DNA from: Mycolicibacterium poriferae
GTDB lineage: Bacteria; Actinomycetota; Actinomycetes; Mycobacteriales; Mycobacteriaceae
Direction: 5' to 3'
Assembly (NCBI RefSeq): GCF_010728325.1
Contig: NZ_AP022570.1
Location: 310,001 to 374,000, forward strand
DNA length: 64,000 bases
Shown: positions 10,718 to 20,518 of the stretch, in pieces
Position numbering within the stretch: the stretch's first letter is position 1
Layout of the letters: the number at the start of each line of letters is the position of its first letter
Translations under genes and position numbers: made by a program
Notes under the pieces: generated by a model
The model's database searches: none
What the model saw: the letters and a program-made list of their open reading frames with translations, nothing else
What the model was told of the DNA's origin: nothing

Positions 10718-11728
10718 CTAACGCTTGGCGGCCCGCAGACCCACCCAGAACGTGGCGGCCTCCCGGATGGACTCCTCGACCGGTCGCGGGCGCCAATCCA
10801 GTTCACGGCGTGCCTTGGTGCAGTCCAGCGGCGCCTCGGCGCGCATCAGTCGCAGCGACCCCAGGGAGAGGCGCTCGTCGGTGCCCGTCAGCCGGGCTTT
10901 GAGGCTGCCCAGCGCGGCCATGGCGTAGGCCGCGGGAAGCGGCAGGGTTCGCGACGGGGCGGGAACGCCGGCGGCCTCGGCGGCGATGCGCACCACCTCG
11001 GCGTTGGAGATCATCTTCTCCGACACCAGATAGCGTTCGCCCACCCGGCCCTTGTCGGCCGCGGCGATCAGGGCCTGTGCCGCATCGTCGATGCCCACCG
11101 CCTCGAGTTCGATGCCTCCCATCACGAACGGGAGCTTGCCGAACGCGGCGCCCGCGATGATCGCCCCGTGCGGGGTGCGCCCCCAGTCACCGGCGCCGTA
11201 GGTGGTCGACACGCACATCGCGACCGCGGGCAGTCCACGTTCCCGCGCATAGTTCATCACCAGGTTCTCGGCCTGCACCCGGGACTGCACGTAGGGCGTC
11301 AACACCGTGGGATCGGGGATCACGTCCGCCTCGGTGGCGGTCCGGCCGCGGCGCCGGTCCACGGTGACATAGCTGCTGGTGTAGACGAATTTCCGCAACC
11401 CGGCGGCGACGTCGGGCTGCACCGCGGCCTCGAGGACGTTGCGGGTGCCCTCGACGTTCGTGCGGAACAGCGGCGTCGGGTCGTTGAGCCAACCGCGGGT
11501 GTCGACGACGCAGTAGTAGACGTCGCGCGCGCCGGTCATGGCCGTGCGCAGCACGGCGCTGTCCCAGATGTCGCCGACATGGCGGGTCACGGTCAGGTCG
11601 TCGATGCCGATCGTGTTGGCCCCGTCGCGCACCATCACCCGGACGTCGTGTCCGGCGGCGACGAGCTGTCGCGTGACATGGCTGCCGAGGTAGCCGTTCG
11701 CGCCGATGACGAGCACGGGCGCGGTCAC
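10718..11728 (-). CDS. Extended SDR, NAD-dependent epimerase/dehydratase family
   Basis: A 336-residue NAD(P)-dependent sugar or steroid-type oxidoreductase. The N-terminal Rossmann motif is VIGANGYLGSHVTRQLV. The catalytic region has TSSYVTVD and, later, Y-V-Q-S-R-V in place of the usual YxxxK, so the expected catalytic Lys is not evident in this reading. The start is GTG at 11728, overlapping the stop of the upstream NTF2-like gene by 4 bp (GTGA); a longer frame upstream is the shadow of that gene. Coupling suggests that the two products act together, perhaps on a lipid or sterol substrate, but nothing fixes this. Confidence 0.8.
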   Translation of the reverse strand: MTAPVLVIGANGYLGSHVTRQLVAAGHDVRVMVRDGANTIGIDDLTVTRHVGDIWDSAVLRTAMTGARDVYYCVVDTRGWLNDPTPLFRTNVEGTRNVLEAAVQPDVAAGLRKFVYTSSYVTVDRRRGRTATEADVIPDPTVLTPYVQSRVQAENLVMNYARERGLPAVAMCVSTTYGAGDWGRTPHGAIIAGAAFGKLPFVMGGIELEAVGIDDAAQALIAAADKGRVGERYLVSEKMISNAEVVRIAAEAAGVPAPSRTLPLPAAYAMAALGSLKARLTGTDERLSLGSLRLMRAEAPLDCTKARRELDWRPRPVEESIREAATFWVGLRAAKR

Positions 11729-12231
11729 CGCGCGGCACCCATCTGGGTCATCCACGCCGCCGCCTCGTCCGGCAGCGTGCCCAGCTCCTGGGCCTTCTTG
11801 CACCATTTCAGCGTCGCCTTGACGAATCTCAGCGGGTTGTAGATGTCCTCCTGGCGGCACCAGCGGCCGTCACCGGCGTAGGTGACGATCGAGATGTTGG
11901 TGGCGCTGATGATCGTGCCGTCGCCCGGATCGCGCATCGGGTTGTCCAGCTCGCAGATGACCCGGCCGGTCGCCTCGTCGAACACCGCCCACAGGGACGG
12001 GAACGACGTCATGTAGCTGCCCGGGAAGGTCTCCATCGTCTTCCAGATCCAGGGCCGGACCTGCTCGCGGCCGCGCATGGTGCCCGCCGCGTGTTCGATG
12101 TAGAGCACGTCGTCGGTGTACTGGTCGACCCAGGGATCCCAGTCACGGGTCTGCGCCGCCCGGTCCACTGTCTTCTCGAAGCCCGCGAATGCCTCGACGA
12201 GTTCATCTCGGCTGAAGGTGTTGCCCGTCAC
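11725..12231 (-). CDS. NTF2-like/SnoaL-fold protein
   Basis: A 168-residue protein of the NTF2-like superfamily, a cone-shaped fold used by isomerases, cyclases, dehydratases and binding proteins. Recognisable features are the N-terminal helix (FEKTVDRAAQTRDWDPWVDQYTDD), the VLYIEHAAGTMRGREQVRPWI segment and the curved sheet to RWCRQEDIYNP. I chose GTG at 12231 (VTGNTFSRDE); codons further upstream do not look coding. It overlaps the SDR gene by 4 bp, which argues for a shared pathway. Confidence 0.8.
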   Translation of the reverse strand: MTGNTFSRDELVEAFAGFEKTVDRAAQTRDWDPWVDQYTDDVLYIEHAAGTMRGREQVRPWIWKTMETFPGSYMTSFPSLWAVFDEATGRVICELDNPMRDPGDGTIISATNISIVTYAGDGRWCRQEDIYNPLRFVKATLKWCKKAQELGTLPDEAAAWMTQMGAAR

Positions 12232-12315
12232 ACCCGAAACTAGAACATGTTCTACCGGTTGCTGTCGAGGGGTCTGCCGGATTAAACGCGCACGCCAGGC
12301 GGTTATACCGGCACC

Positions 12316-12807
12316 ATGACTCAGCGATACCACAAGAACCCTCAGGCGGTGGACGCGTTGTCGCCGGAGCAGTACCGCGTCACCCAGCGCAACGGCACCG
12401 AGCGCCCGTTCACCGGTGAATACTGGGACAACCACGAACCGGGCATCTACGTCGACGTGGTGTCCGGGGAACCGCTGTTCGCCTCGGTCGACAAGTTCGA
12501 CAGCGGATCGGGCTGGCCGAGCTTCACCCGCCCACTGCGAGCGGCCGACGGTGACGGCGACAACATCGTCTCCAAGCGCGACTTCTCGCACCTGATGCTC
12601 CGCACCGAGGTGCGCTCGGCCCACGGCGACAGCCACCTCGGGCACGTGTTCACCGACGGACCGAGCGAGGCGGGCGGGCTGCGCTACTGCATCAACTCCG
12701 CGGCGCTGCGGTTCGTCCACCTCGACGACCTCGAAGCGCAGGGCTACGAGCAGTACCGTGGGTTGTTCGCCGATATCGACGACACAGTCGAGAAGGAGCA
12801 AGCGTGA
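12316..12807 (+). CDS. msrB: Methionine-R-sulfoxide reductase, single-cysteine type
   Basis: Reduces the R epimer of protein methionine sulfoxide. The MsrB core is clear: [41 protein letters not shown] and RYCINS, where Cys125 is the catalytic cysteine. It is the only cysteine in the 163 residues. Both CxxC zinc pairs and the usual resolving cysteine are absent (the first pair's position reads VDVVSGE), so recycling should need an outside thiol such as mycothiol or thioredoxin. Start ATG at 12316 has a TATACC hexamer 6 nt upstream and could be leaderless. It overlaps msrA by 4 bp. Confidence 0.93.
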   Translation: MTQRYHKNPQAVDALSPEQYRVTQRNGTERPFTGEYWDNHEPGIYVDVVSGEPLFASVDKFDSGSGWPSFTRPLRAADGDGDNIVSKRDFSHLMLRTEVRSAHGDSHLGHVFTDGPSEAGGLRYCINSAALRFVHLDDLEAQGYEQYRGLFADIDDTVEKEQA

Positions 12808-13313
12808 GCGACTACAAGCGAGCCGTTCTGGCCGGCGGCTGTTTCTGGGGCATGCAGGATCTGATCCGCAAGCAGCCGGGCGTGGTGTCCACCCGCGTGG
12901 GTTACACAGGCGGGCAGAACGACCATCCGACGTACCGCAACCATCCGGGGCACGCCGAGGCGGTCGAGATCGTCTACGACCCCGCACAGACCGACTACCG
13001 TGCGCTGCTGGAGTTCTTCTTCCAGATCCACGATCCGACGACGAAGAACCGGCAGGGCAACGACGTCGGCACCAGCTACCGCTCGGAGATTTTCTACGTC
13101 GACGACGAGCAGCGTCAGGTGGCGCTGGACACCATCGCCGACGTCGAGGCCTCCGGACTGTGGCCGGGCAAGGTCGTGACCGAGGTCAGCCCCGCGCCCG
13201 ACTTCTGGGAGGCCGAACCGGAGCACCAGGACTACCTGGTGCACTACCCGGGTGGCTACACCTGCCACTTCCCGCGGCCGGGCTGGAAGCTGCCCAAGCG
13301 CACCGAGGTTTAG
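12804..13313 (+). CDS. msrA: Methionine-S-sulfoxide reductase
   Basis: Reduces the S epimer of methionine sulfoxide, complementing MsrB. The GGCFWG motif places the catalytic cysteine at residue 13, and Cys154 in [11 protein letters not shown] is the likely resolving cysteine. Glu and His/Tyr residues of the pocket lie in [14 protein letters not shown]. The 169-residue length is normal. GTG at 12804 forms a GTGA overlap with the msrB stop, so both enzymes come from one transcript. Its stop abuts the convergent cyp138 stop with no gap. Confidence 0.96.
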   Translation: MSDYKRAVLAGGCFWGMQDLIRKQPGVVSTRVGYTGGQNDHPTYRNHPGHAEAVEIVYDPAQTDYRALLEFFFQIHDPTTKNRQGNDVGTSYRSEIFYVDDEQRQVALDTIADVEASGLWPGKVVTEVSPAPDFWEAEPEHQDYLVHYPGGYTCHFPRPGWKLPKRTEV

Positions 13314-14654
13314 TCACCGGCGGTGCACGACCACCCGGCCTCCGCTCTTGGGCGTATAGGCCACGCCCCGCGAGTGGGTCTTCTCGGCGGGGGCGTCGGT
13401 GGTTTCGATCACGAAGTGCCGTAACACCGTTCGCAGCACGATGTCCATCTCTACGTTGGCGAAGGCGGCGCCCACGCAGCGCCGGGTGCCGCCGCCGAAC
13501 GGGATGTGCGCGAACGTGGGCGGGCGCTGTCCGAGGAATCGGTGCGGGTCGAACCGGTCCGGGTCGGAGAATTCCTGGGTGCGGTGGTGCATCTGGGACA
13601 GCGCGACGACGATCGAGTAGCCCTGCGGGATGGTGTACTCGCCGAGATTGAACGAGGGCGCGTACACGTGGCGTCCGGCGAAGTCGATGACGGTACGGAC
13701 CCGCTGCACCTCGAGGATGACCGCCTGCCGGTATTCGTTGTCCTCGGTGTCGGCCTCGGCGGCCAACCTGGCCAGCACGTCGGGGTGGCGGCTGATGCGC
13801 TCGAAGGCCCATCCCAGCGTGGCGGCGGTGGTCTCGTGGCCGGCGGCCAGCAGCGTGAGCAGTTCGTCGCCGATGTCCTGGCGCGACATCGACGAACCGT
13901 CCTCGTAGGTGCTCTTCAGCAGCAGCGCCAGCACGTCGTCGCGTTCGTCGAAGTCCGGGTCGGCCTGCACGGCGTCGATCAGTCGGCCGATCACCTCGTC
14001 GTAACGCCGACGGTAGCGCGCCAGCCGCCCCCAGGGGCTGAACCGGCCGTAGGTGCGTGCCGGGGTGGGCAGCACCGCCAGTCGGGAACCGAGGGTGACC
14101 CACGGCGGGATGATGCGGCGCAGCTCGTCCAGATGCGTTCCGTCCGCGCCGAACACCGCCCGCAGGATGGCGTTGAGGGTGATGCGCATCATCGGTTCGA
14201 GGGTCTCGAACGGCGTGCCCTCGGGCCAGTTCTGGGCTTCCCGCAGTGTCTCCTCTTCGAAGATGGCCTCGTAGTTGCGAATGCTCTTGCCGTGGAACGG
14301 TGGTGTGAGCAACCGTCGCCGCCGCCGATGGTCGGTGCCGTCGAGGGCGAACACCGAGCCCGATCCGAGTACCCGGGACAGGTTGGGCTGGATGTTGCCG
14401 ACGTCCTCGGTGTTGGCCATGAACAGCTCCTTGGCCAGTGCCGGGTCGGCGACGATCACGGTGCGGCCGAAAACCGGCAGCTGCAGCGTGAACACGTCTC
14501 CGCATCGGCGGACGATCTGGGCCACTGTCCATTTGCGTGACGTCGTGAAGCCCAGCCCCTGGATCAACCGGGGCACGGGCGGGGTGGGTGGCAAGCGCAC
14601 CTCACGGGGTGTTGGGGCGCTCCGTTCGGGGGTGGTGATCGTCGCTTCGGTCAT
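13314..14654 (-). CDS. cyp138: Cytochrome P450, CYP138-like
   Basis: A soluble bacterial P450 monooxygenase of 446 residues. The I-helix oxygen-activation motif AGHETT is at 271-276, the K-helix ExxR is E315-R318, and the heme loop FGGGTRRCVG gives Cys393 as the iron ligand. The arrangement TetR (divergent), P450, then a convergent msrA matches Rv0135c-cyp138-msrA of M. tuberculosis as I remember it, which supports the CYP138 call; the substrate of that enzyme is unknown. No ferredoxin or ferredoxin reductase gene is adjacent. The promoter region shared with the TetR gene is full of GGTACC half-sites, so repression by TetR is likely. Confidence 0.85.
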   Translation of the reverse strand: MTEATITTPERSAPTPREVRLPPTPPVPRLIQGLGFTTSRKWTVAQIVRRCGDVFTLQLPVFGRTVIVADPALAKELFMANTEDVGNIQPNLSRVLGSGSVFALDGTDHRRRRRLLTPPFHGKSIRNYEAIFEEETLREAQNWPEGTPFETLEPMMRITLNAILRAVFGADGTHLDELRRIIPPWVTLGSRLAVLPTPARTYGRFSPWGRLARYRRRYDEVIGRLIDAVQADPDFDERDDVLALLLKSTYEDGSSMSRQDIGDELLTLLAAGHETTAATLGWAFERISRHPDVLARLAAEADTEDNEYRQAVILEVQRVRTVIDFAGRHVYAPSFNLGEYTIPQGYSIVVALSQMHHRTQEFSDPDRFDPHRFLGQRPPTFAHIPFGGGTRRCVGAAFANVEMDIVLRTVLRHFVIETTDAPAEKTHSRGVAYTPKSGGRVVVHRR

Positions 14655-14673
14655 CCGCTGTCGGCTCCGCTCT

Positions 14674-14723
14674 GGTACTCAGGTGTACCGCGCTCGTGTC
14701 CGGTACGGTACCGCTTGGTACCA
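14674..14723. promoter_or_regulatory. GGTACC-rich operator region between cyp138 and its TetR gene
   Basis: Within the 95-bp divergent region lie an imperfect repeat GGTAC(14674-14678)...GTACC(14685-14689), a GGTAC at 14702-14706, the 8-bp palindrome CGGTACCG at 14706-14713 and the 8-bp palindrome TGGTACCA at 14716-14723. Such stacked half-sites are the normal layout of a TetR-family autoregulatory operator. That the neighbouring TetR binds here is inferred from position. Confidence 0.6.
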
Positions 14724-14749
14724 CGGGGTCGCAAGGGGGTGTCGCGATC

Positions 14750-16649
<1,900 letters not shown>

Positions 16650-16650
16650 G

Positions 16651-17715
16651 TCAGCGCTCGCTGATCACGCACTCGCAGTCGTACTCTCCCTCGAGACCCC
16701 GCGGCAGATCAGGTCCGCGGAAGATGCCGCTGCCCGGCGTCGCGCAGGACAATGCATCGGCCGCCAGGATCACCGCCGCCCCGGTCCAGGTGGTGCGTTC
16801 GACCGGCCAGCGTTTGCCGTCGGCATACACCAGGCCGGTCCAATACGAACCGTCCTCCTCGCGGAGGTGGTGCATGGCCGCGAACTGCGCGTGCGCCCGG
16901 CCTCGGTCGCCGATCGCGTCCAAAGCCATGACCAGTTCACAGGTCTCGGCACCGGTCACCCACGGCCGGTCGTCCACACACCGGATCCCGAGATCCGGAA
17001 CCACGAAATCGTCCCAGCGCTCGTCGATTCGGGAGCGCGCCCGGGGCCCGCGCAGCGCGCCGCACAACACCGGGTAGTACCACTCCATCGACCAGCGGTC
17101 CTTGGCGACGAAGGCTTCGGGGTGCTCGACGATCGCGTGACCCAGCCGCCCGACAGCGACCTCCCACTCGGGCTGCGGGTCGTCGACATAGTCGGCCAGC
17201 GCCAGGGCGCACCGGATGCTGTGATGGATGCTGGCACAGCCGGTGAGCAGGGCCTCCTCGGCGATACCGGACGGGCTTGCCGCCCAGGCGATCTCGCCGG
17301 TGCTGGACTGGAGGCTCAGGACGAAGTCGATCGCCTTGACCACAACCGGCCACATCGTCTCGGCGAACCGGCGGTCGCCGGTGACCAGCACGTGATGCCA
17401 CACACCGGTGGCGATGTAGGCGCAGAAGTTGCTGTCACTGTTGGCGTCCTCGATGACGCCGTTGCGCAACTGGATGGGCCACGTGCCGTCGTCGCGTTGG
17501 GTGCGCAACGACCAGTCGAAGGCCGCCCGCGCCGGCTCGAGCAGTCCCGCGACGGTCAGCGCCATCGCGTTCTCGATGTGGTCCCAGGGATCGGTGTGCC
17601 CGCCGTGCGACCACGGGATGGCACCGGACGGCTCCTGCGTCGCCGCGATGGACTCCGCCGTCTGGCAACACTGGTCGGGGCTGAACACCCCTGGCACACC
17701 GGGGATCTCAGGCAT
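16651..17715 (-). CDS. Alpha/alpha-toroid protein (prenyltransferase/squalene-cyclase-like repeats)
   Basis: A 354-residue soluble protein that looks like an (alpha/alpha)6 toroid: repeated QxxxG-xW-like blocks such as ATQEPSGAIPW, RTQRDDGTWPIQL, LQSSTGEIAWA and REEDGSYWTG. Databases usually label such proteins prenyltransferase or glycosidase-like, but I see no DxDD motif of terpene cyclases and cannot assign a reaction. Start is ATG at 17715, which overlaps the stop of the methyltransferase gene by 8 bp. It is the last gene of a three-gene overlapping operon with a glycosyltransferase and a methyltransferase. Confidence 0.7.
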   Translation of the reverse strand: MPEIPGVPGVFSPDQCCQTAESIAATQEPSGAIPWSHGGHTDPWDHIENAMALTVAGLLEPARAAFDWSLRTQRDDGTWPIQLRNGVIEDANSDSNFCAYIATGVWHHVLVTGDRRFAETMWPVVVKAIDFVLSLQSSTGEIAWAASPSGIAEEALLTGCASIHHSIRCALALADYVDDPQPEWEVAVGRLGHAIVEHPEAFVAKDRWSMEWYYPVLCGALRGPRARSRIDERWDDFVVPDLGIRCVDDRPWVTGAETCELVMALDAIGDRGRAHAQFAAMHHLREEDGSYWTGLVYADGKRWPVERTTWTGAAVILAADALSCATPGSGIFRGPDLPRGLEGEYDCECVISER

Positions 17716-18430
17716 CGGCCGGAGGTTTCCTGAAGTAGAGCGCCACACTCTTGCCGATCAACGGGTTGAGCGCAGCCTCAGCCGTGCGAGTGAGCCACGG
17801 CCGGCTCATCATGTCCCACACCAACAGCTTGTGATACGCCGTCACCGCCGGATGATCCGACTTCTCGGTTCCGACGGCGCATTTGAGCCACCAGTACGGC
17901 GCGTGCAGCGCATGAGCGTGGTGGGTGGCAGTCAGTTCGAGGCCGTGGGCGAGCACCTTGTCGCGCAGTTCGTCGGCGCGATAGATACGGATGTGACCGC
18001 CTTCGTTGGCGTGGTATTCATCCGAGAGGGCCCAGCAGATCCGCTCGGGCAACCATCGCGGTACCGTGATCGCCAGCGCACCACCGGGTCGCAGAACCCG
18101 CACCAGCTCGGAGATCGCCTTGTCGTCCTCGGGCACGTGCTCGAGGATCTCGGAGGCGATGACGCAGTCGAAGGTGGCGTCGGCGTACGGCAACTCCAGC
18201 GCGTCGCCTTTGACGGCCTCGCCGCGGGCCGACGCGGGCGCCTCTCCTTCGGCTTTCATCGCCTGCAGGATCTCGTCGACATCGTTGAGATCGGCCACGT
18301 TCTGGTCGAAGCCGATCACGTCGGCGCCGCGCCGGAATGCCTCGAAGGTGTGCCGGCCGGCACCGCACCCGACGTCGATGACCTTGCTGCCCGGCCCCAC
18401 TCCGAGCCGGTCGAAATCGACGGTCAGCAT
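17708..18430 (-). CDS. SAM-dependent methyltransferase (Methyltransf_11 type)
   Basis: A 240-residue class I methyltransferase. Motif I is VIDVGCGAGRHTFEAFRRG (residues ~18-36), followed by the acidic GFDQNVADL, and FDCVIASEILEHVPEDDKAI with LRPGGALAITVP is the Methyltransf_11 post-motif region. The C-terminal part is rich in aromatic residues (HAPYWWLKC), consistent with a lipid or sugar-lipid substrate, though that is a guess. ATG at 18430 overlaps the glycosyltransferase stop by 7 bp; its own stop overlaps the toroid-protein gene. Confidence 0.85.
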   Translation of the reverse strand: MLTVDFDRLGVGPGSKVIDVGCGAGRHTFEAFRRGADVIGFDQNVADLNDVDEILQAMKAEGEAPASARGEAVKGDALELPYADATFDCVIASEILEHVPEDDKAISELVRVLRPGGALAITVPRWLPERICWALSDEYHANEGGHIRIYRADELRDKVLAHGLELTATHHAHALHAPYWWLKCAVGTEKSDHPAVTAYHKLLVWDMMSRPWLTRTAEAALNPLIGKSVALYFRKPPADA

Positions 18431-19659
18431 GCCGCGACCCGCCGGCAGGCGCGCTCGTAGACCGAGACAGTCTGCGCGGCAACCGATTCCCAGCTGAAGA
18501 CGTCCAGTGCACGGCGCCTGCCGTTGTCACCGAGCCTGCGCAGCTCCAGCGGTGAGTCCAGCAACTCGCCCAGCACCCTGGTCAACTCGTCGACGTCGGC
18601 GGGCGTGACCAGCCGCGCGCATTCCCCGTCGGGACCGACCACTTCGGGGAGCGCACCGGCCCGGCTGGCGACAATCGGGGTGCCGCTGGCCATCGCCTCC
18701 ACCGCGGGCAGCGAAAAGCCCTCGTACAGCGACGGAATGCACGCCACCTCCGCGGAGGCCAGCAGCTCTGCCAGTTCGGCGTCGGACAACCCGCTGGAAC
18801 TGTGCACGATGTCGGAGATACCCAACTCGGCGATCAGCTTCTCGGTCGGGCCGTTGGGTTCGAGCTTGGCGACCAGCTGCAGCTCGAGATCACGCTCGAT
18901 GCGCAGCCGGGCGATGGCGTGCAGCAGGTGGCTGACGCCTTTGAGTGGCACGTCCGCGCTGGCGATCGCGATGACGCGATTGCGCACCCGGTTCGCCGAG
19001 GGCTGGAACAACTCGGTGTCCACTCCCAGCGGTACGACATGCAGCTGGTCGGGGCTGACCGCGAAGTCCTCGGCGATGTCGGCGGCCGACGTCGACGACA
19101 CGGTGACCAGCTCGGGAATCCGGCGCGCTACGTCCTTCTGCATCTCGGCGAAGCCGTACCACCGACGCACCAGCGGCTTGCGCCACCACTTCGCCGCGGC
19201 GACGTCGAGGACCCGGTCCCGGGTGATCGGATGGTGCACGGTGGCCACCACCGGCAGCCCGGACTCGGCGATCGCCAACAGACCGGTACCCAGGCACTGG
19301 TTGTCGTGCACGACGTCGAAGTCGGCGCGCCGGTCGGCGAGCAGCCGGGCCACCCGCATGCTGAACGTCTTGGGTTCGGGAAAGCCCGCAGTCCAGGTGG
19401 TCAGCAGTTCGCGGACGTCGATGCTGGTCTTGATCTCGGTGGGCCGAGGAATCCGGAACGGGTCGGGTTCGCGGTAGAGGTCCAGGCTGGGCACCTTGGT
19501 CAGGCGCACCCGCGGATCCAGACCGTCCGGGTACGGCTGCCCGGAGAAGAGCTCCACGTCATGGCCGAGCTCGACCAAACCGCGGCTCAGGTGTCTGACG
19601 TAGACGCCCTGGCCACCGCAGTGGGTCTTGCTCCGATAGGACAGCAACGCAATGCGCAT
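18424..19659 (-). CDS. GT4 family glycosyltransferase (GT-B fold)
   Basis: A 411-residue retaining glycosyltransferase that would use a nucleotide-sugar donor. The N-terminal domain opens with MRIALLSYRSKTHCGGQGVYV, the glycine-rich acceptor loop of GT4 enzymes. The C-terminal domain has VVPLGVDTELFQP and the donor-site motif PSLYEGFSLPAVEAMASGTPIVAS, whose EGFSLPxxE holds the catalytic-site glutamates. The start is ATG at 19659. It has a weak Shine-Dalgarno sequence and follows a ~250-nt leader containing seven 24-bp repeats; an open frame through the repeats stops 2 nt before it. First gene of an operon with a methyltransferase and a toroid protein; a glycolipid or polysaccharide product is likely but unknown. 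Confidence 0.85.
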   Translation of the reverse strand: MRIALLSYRSKTHCGGQGVYVRHLSRGLVELGHDVELFSGQPYPDGLDPRVRLTKVPSLDLYREPDPFRIPRPTEIKTSIDVRELLTTWTAGFPEPKTFSMRVARLLADRRADFDVVHDNQCLGTGLLAIAESGLPVVATVHHPITRDRVLDVAAAKWWRKPLVRRWYGFAEMQKDVARRIPELVTVSSTSAADIAEDFAVSPDQLHVVPLGVDTELFQPSANRVRNRVIAIASADVPLKGVSHLLHAIARLRIERDLELQLVAKLEPNGPTEKLIAELGISDIVHSSSGLSDAELAELLASAEVACIPSLYEGFSLPAVEAMASGTPIVASRAGALPEVVGPDGECARLVTPADVDELTRVLGELLDSPLELRRLGDNGRRRALDVFSWESVAAQTVSVYERACRRVAAC

Positions 19660-19669
19660 GGTCAGCTCA

Positions 19670-19837
19670 CATACCCCGCGCCGCACTCACGCACATACCC
19701 CGCGCCGCGCTCACGCACATACCCCGCGCCGCGCTCACGCACATACCCCGCGCCGCGCTCACGCACATACCCCGCGCCGCGCTCACGCACATACCCCGCG
19801 CCGCGCTCACGCACATACCCCGCGCCGCGCTCACGCG
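19670..19837. repeat. Seven tandem copies of a 24-bp repeat in the glycosyltransferase leader
   Basis: The unit starts cataccccgcgccgc and continues gctcacgca. Copies begin at 19670, 19694, 19718, 19742, 19766, 19790 and 19814. The first copy has one change (ccgcac for ccgcgc) and the seventh ends g instead of a; all others are identical. Because 24 is a multiple of 3, two reading frames on the minus strand stay open through the array (RERGAGYV and VSAARGMC). There are no spacers, so it is not a CRISPR array. The array ends 10 bp upstream of the glycosyltransferase start codon and lies inside the predicted mRNA. Confidence 0.95.
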
Positions 19838-19903
19838 CGAGGATCCGGATGGAATGCCGCACTGAGCAGGCCAAATCGATTGGAGCAAGGAATCCGAACC
19901 CTC

Positions 19904-19948
19904 CTGGACATGTGTCCAGACTATAGTTTGACGTGCTAGCCGACGCAA
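19904..19948 (-). promoter_or_regulatory. Promoter and TetR-type operator of the glycosyltransferase operon
   Basis: Read on the minus strand: -35 TTGCGT (plus 19943-19948), 17-bp spacer, -10 TATAGT (plus 19920-19925), directly followed by the perfect palindrome CTGGACA-CA-TGTCCAG (plus 19904-19919) across the expected transcription start. The central 12 bp, GGACACATGTCC, are identical to those at the promoter of the TetR gene ending at 15337. Position over +1 is typical of repression. Confidence 0.7.
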
Positions 19949-20015
19949 CGCGTGCGCTAGCTCTGACTACCACAGTCACCTGCGGACGTCCCCGCCGACC
20001 TCGGCGCAGTGCGTC

Positions 20016-20471
20016 TCACCGGGGCGGGAAGCCGCCGGTGGCGACCGGGCCCCAGCGCCGCGGGGTGATCCGGATCAGACATTTGCCCTGCTCGACCATC
20101 GCGCGACGATAGTCGGCCCAGTCGGAGTGCTCACCGGCAACCGACCGGAAGTATTCGACGAGCGGTTCGAGCGCCTCGGGCAGGTCGAGGACTTCGGCGT
20201 CGCCGTCGACCTGGACGTAGGGCCCGTCGAACTCGTCGGAGAGCACGACGACGCTCGCGCGCGGGTCGCGGCGGATGTTGGCCGACTTCGCCCGTTGCGG
20301 ATAGGAGGCGATCACCAGGCGCCCGTCCCCGTCCACCCCGCCGGTCACCGGCGAGCTCTGCAGCGACCCGTCGCGGCGGTGGGTGGTCAGCACCATGCGG
20401 TGCCGCGGTCTGATGAACTCGAGCAGGTCGGCCCCTGAAACCGGCTCGGCGGTCGCGATGCGTCTGCCCAT
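20016..20471 (-). CDS. PPOX-class F420-dependent oxidoreductase family (Rv1155-like)
   Basis: A 151-residue split-beta-barrel protein of the pyridoxamine-phosphate-oxidase superfamily. The subgroup resembles Rv1155, which binds the deazaflavin F420 rather than FMN. Shared features are the N-terminal LTTHRRDGSLQSSPV strand pair, the KSANIRRDPRASVVV turn, and AGEHSDWADYRRAMV near the C-terminus. The substrate is unknown. ATG at 20471 has TACGCT 6 nt upstream on its strand, so translation is probably leaderless. It is divergent from the DUF222 remnant, 47 bp away. Confidence 0.8.
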   Translation of the reverse strand: MGRRIATAEPVSGADLLEFIRPRHRMVLTTHRRDGSLQSSPVTGGVDGDGRLVIASYPQRAKSANIRRDPRASVVVLSDEFDGPYVQVDGDAEVLDLPEALEPLVEYFRSVAGEHSDWADYRRAMVEQGKCLIRITPRRWGPVATGGFPPR

Positions 20472-20477
20472 CGGTTC

Positions 20478-20511
20478 AGCGTATCGAGTTGTCGGCCCGT
20501 CTCCGTACCCT
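20478..20511. promoter_or_regulatory. Divergent leaderless promoters
   Basis: Minus strand: -10 TACGCT (plus 20478-20483), 6 nt from the PPOX ATG at 20471. Plus strand: -10 TACCCT at 20506-20511, 7 nt from the ATG at 20519 of the DUF222 remnant. No good -35 hexamer is evident for either. Confidence 0.45.
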
Positions 20512-20518
20512 GTCGAAC

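Noticed and set aside
13314..14654. CYP138 as part of a larger P450 redox operon
   Set aside because: No ferredoxin or reductase gene is adjacent; the gene is monocistronic with a divergent regulator.
19670..19837. CRISPR array
   Set aside because: The units are contiguous 24-bp copies without unique spacers, and no cas genes are present.
19662..19979. Minus-strand frame encoding repeated RERGAGYV, possibly a repeat protein
   Set aside because: The frame arises from the 24-bp DNA repeat, starts upstream of the predicted promoter, and has no signal or domain. A short leader peptide within the mRNA remains possible and is noted as a finding.
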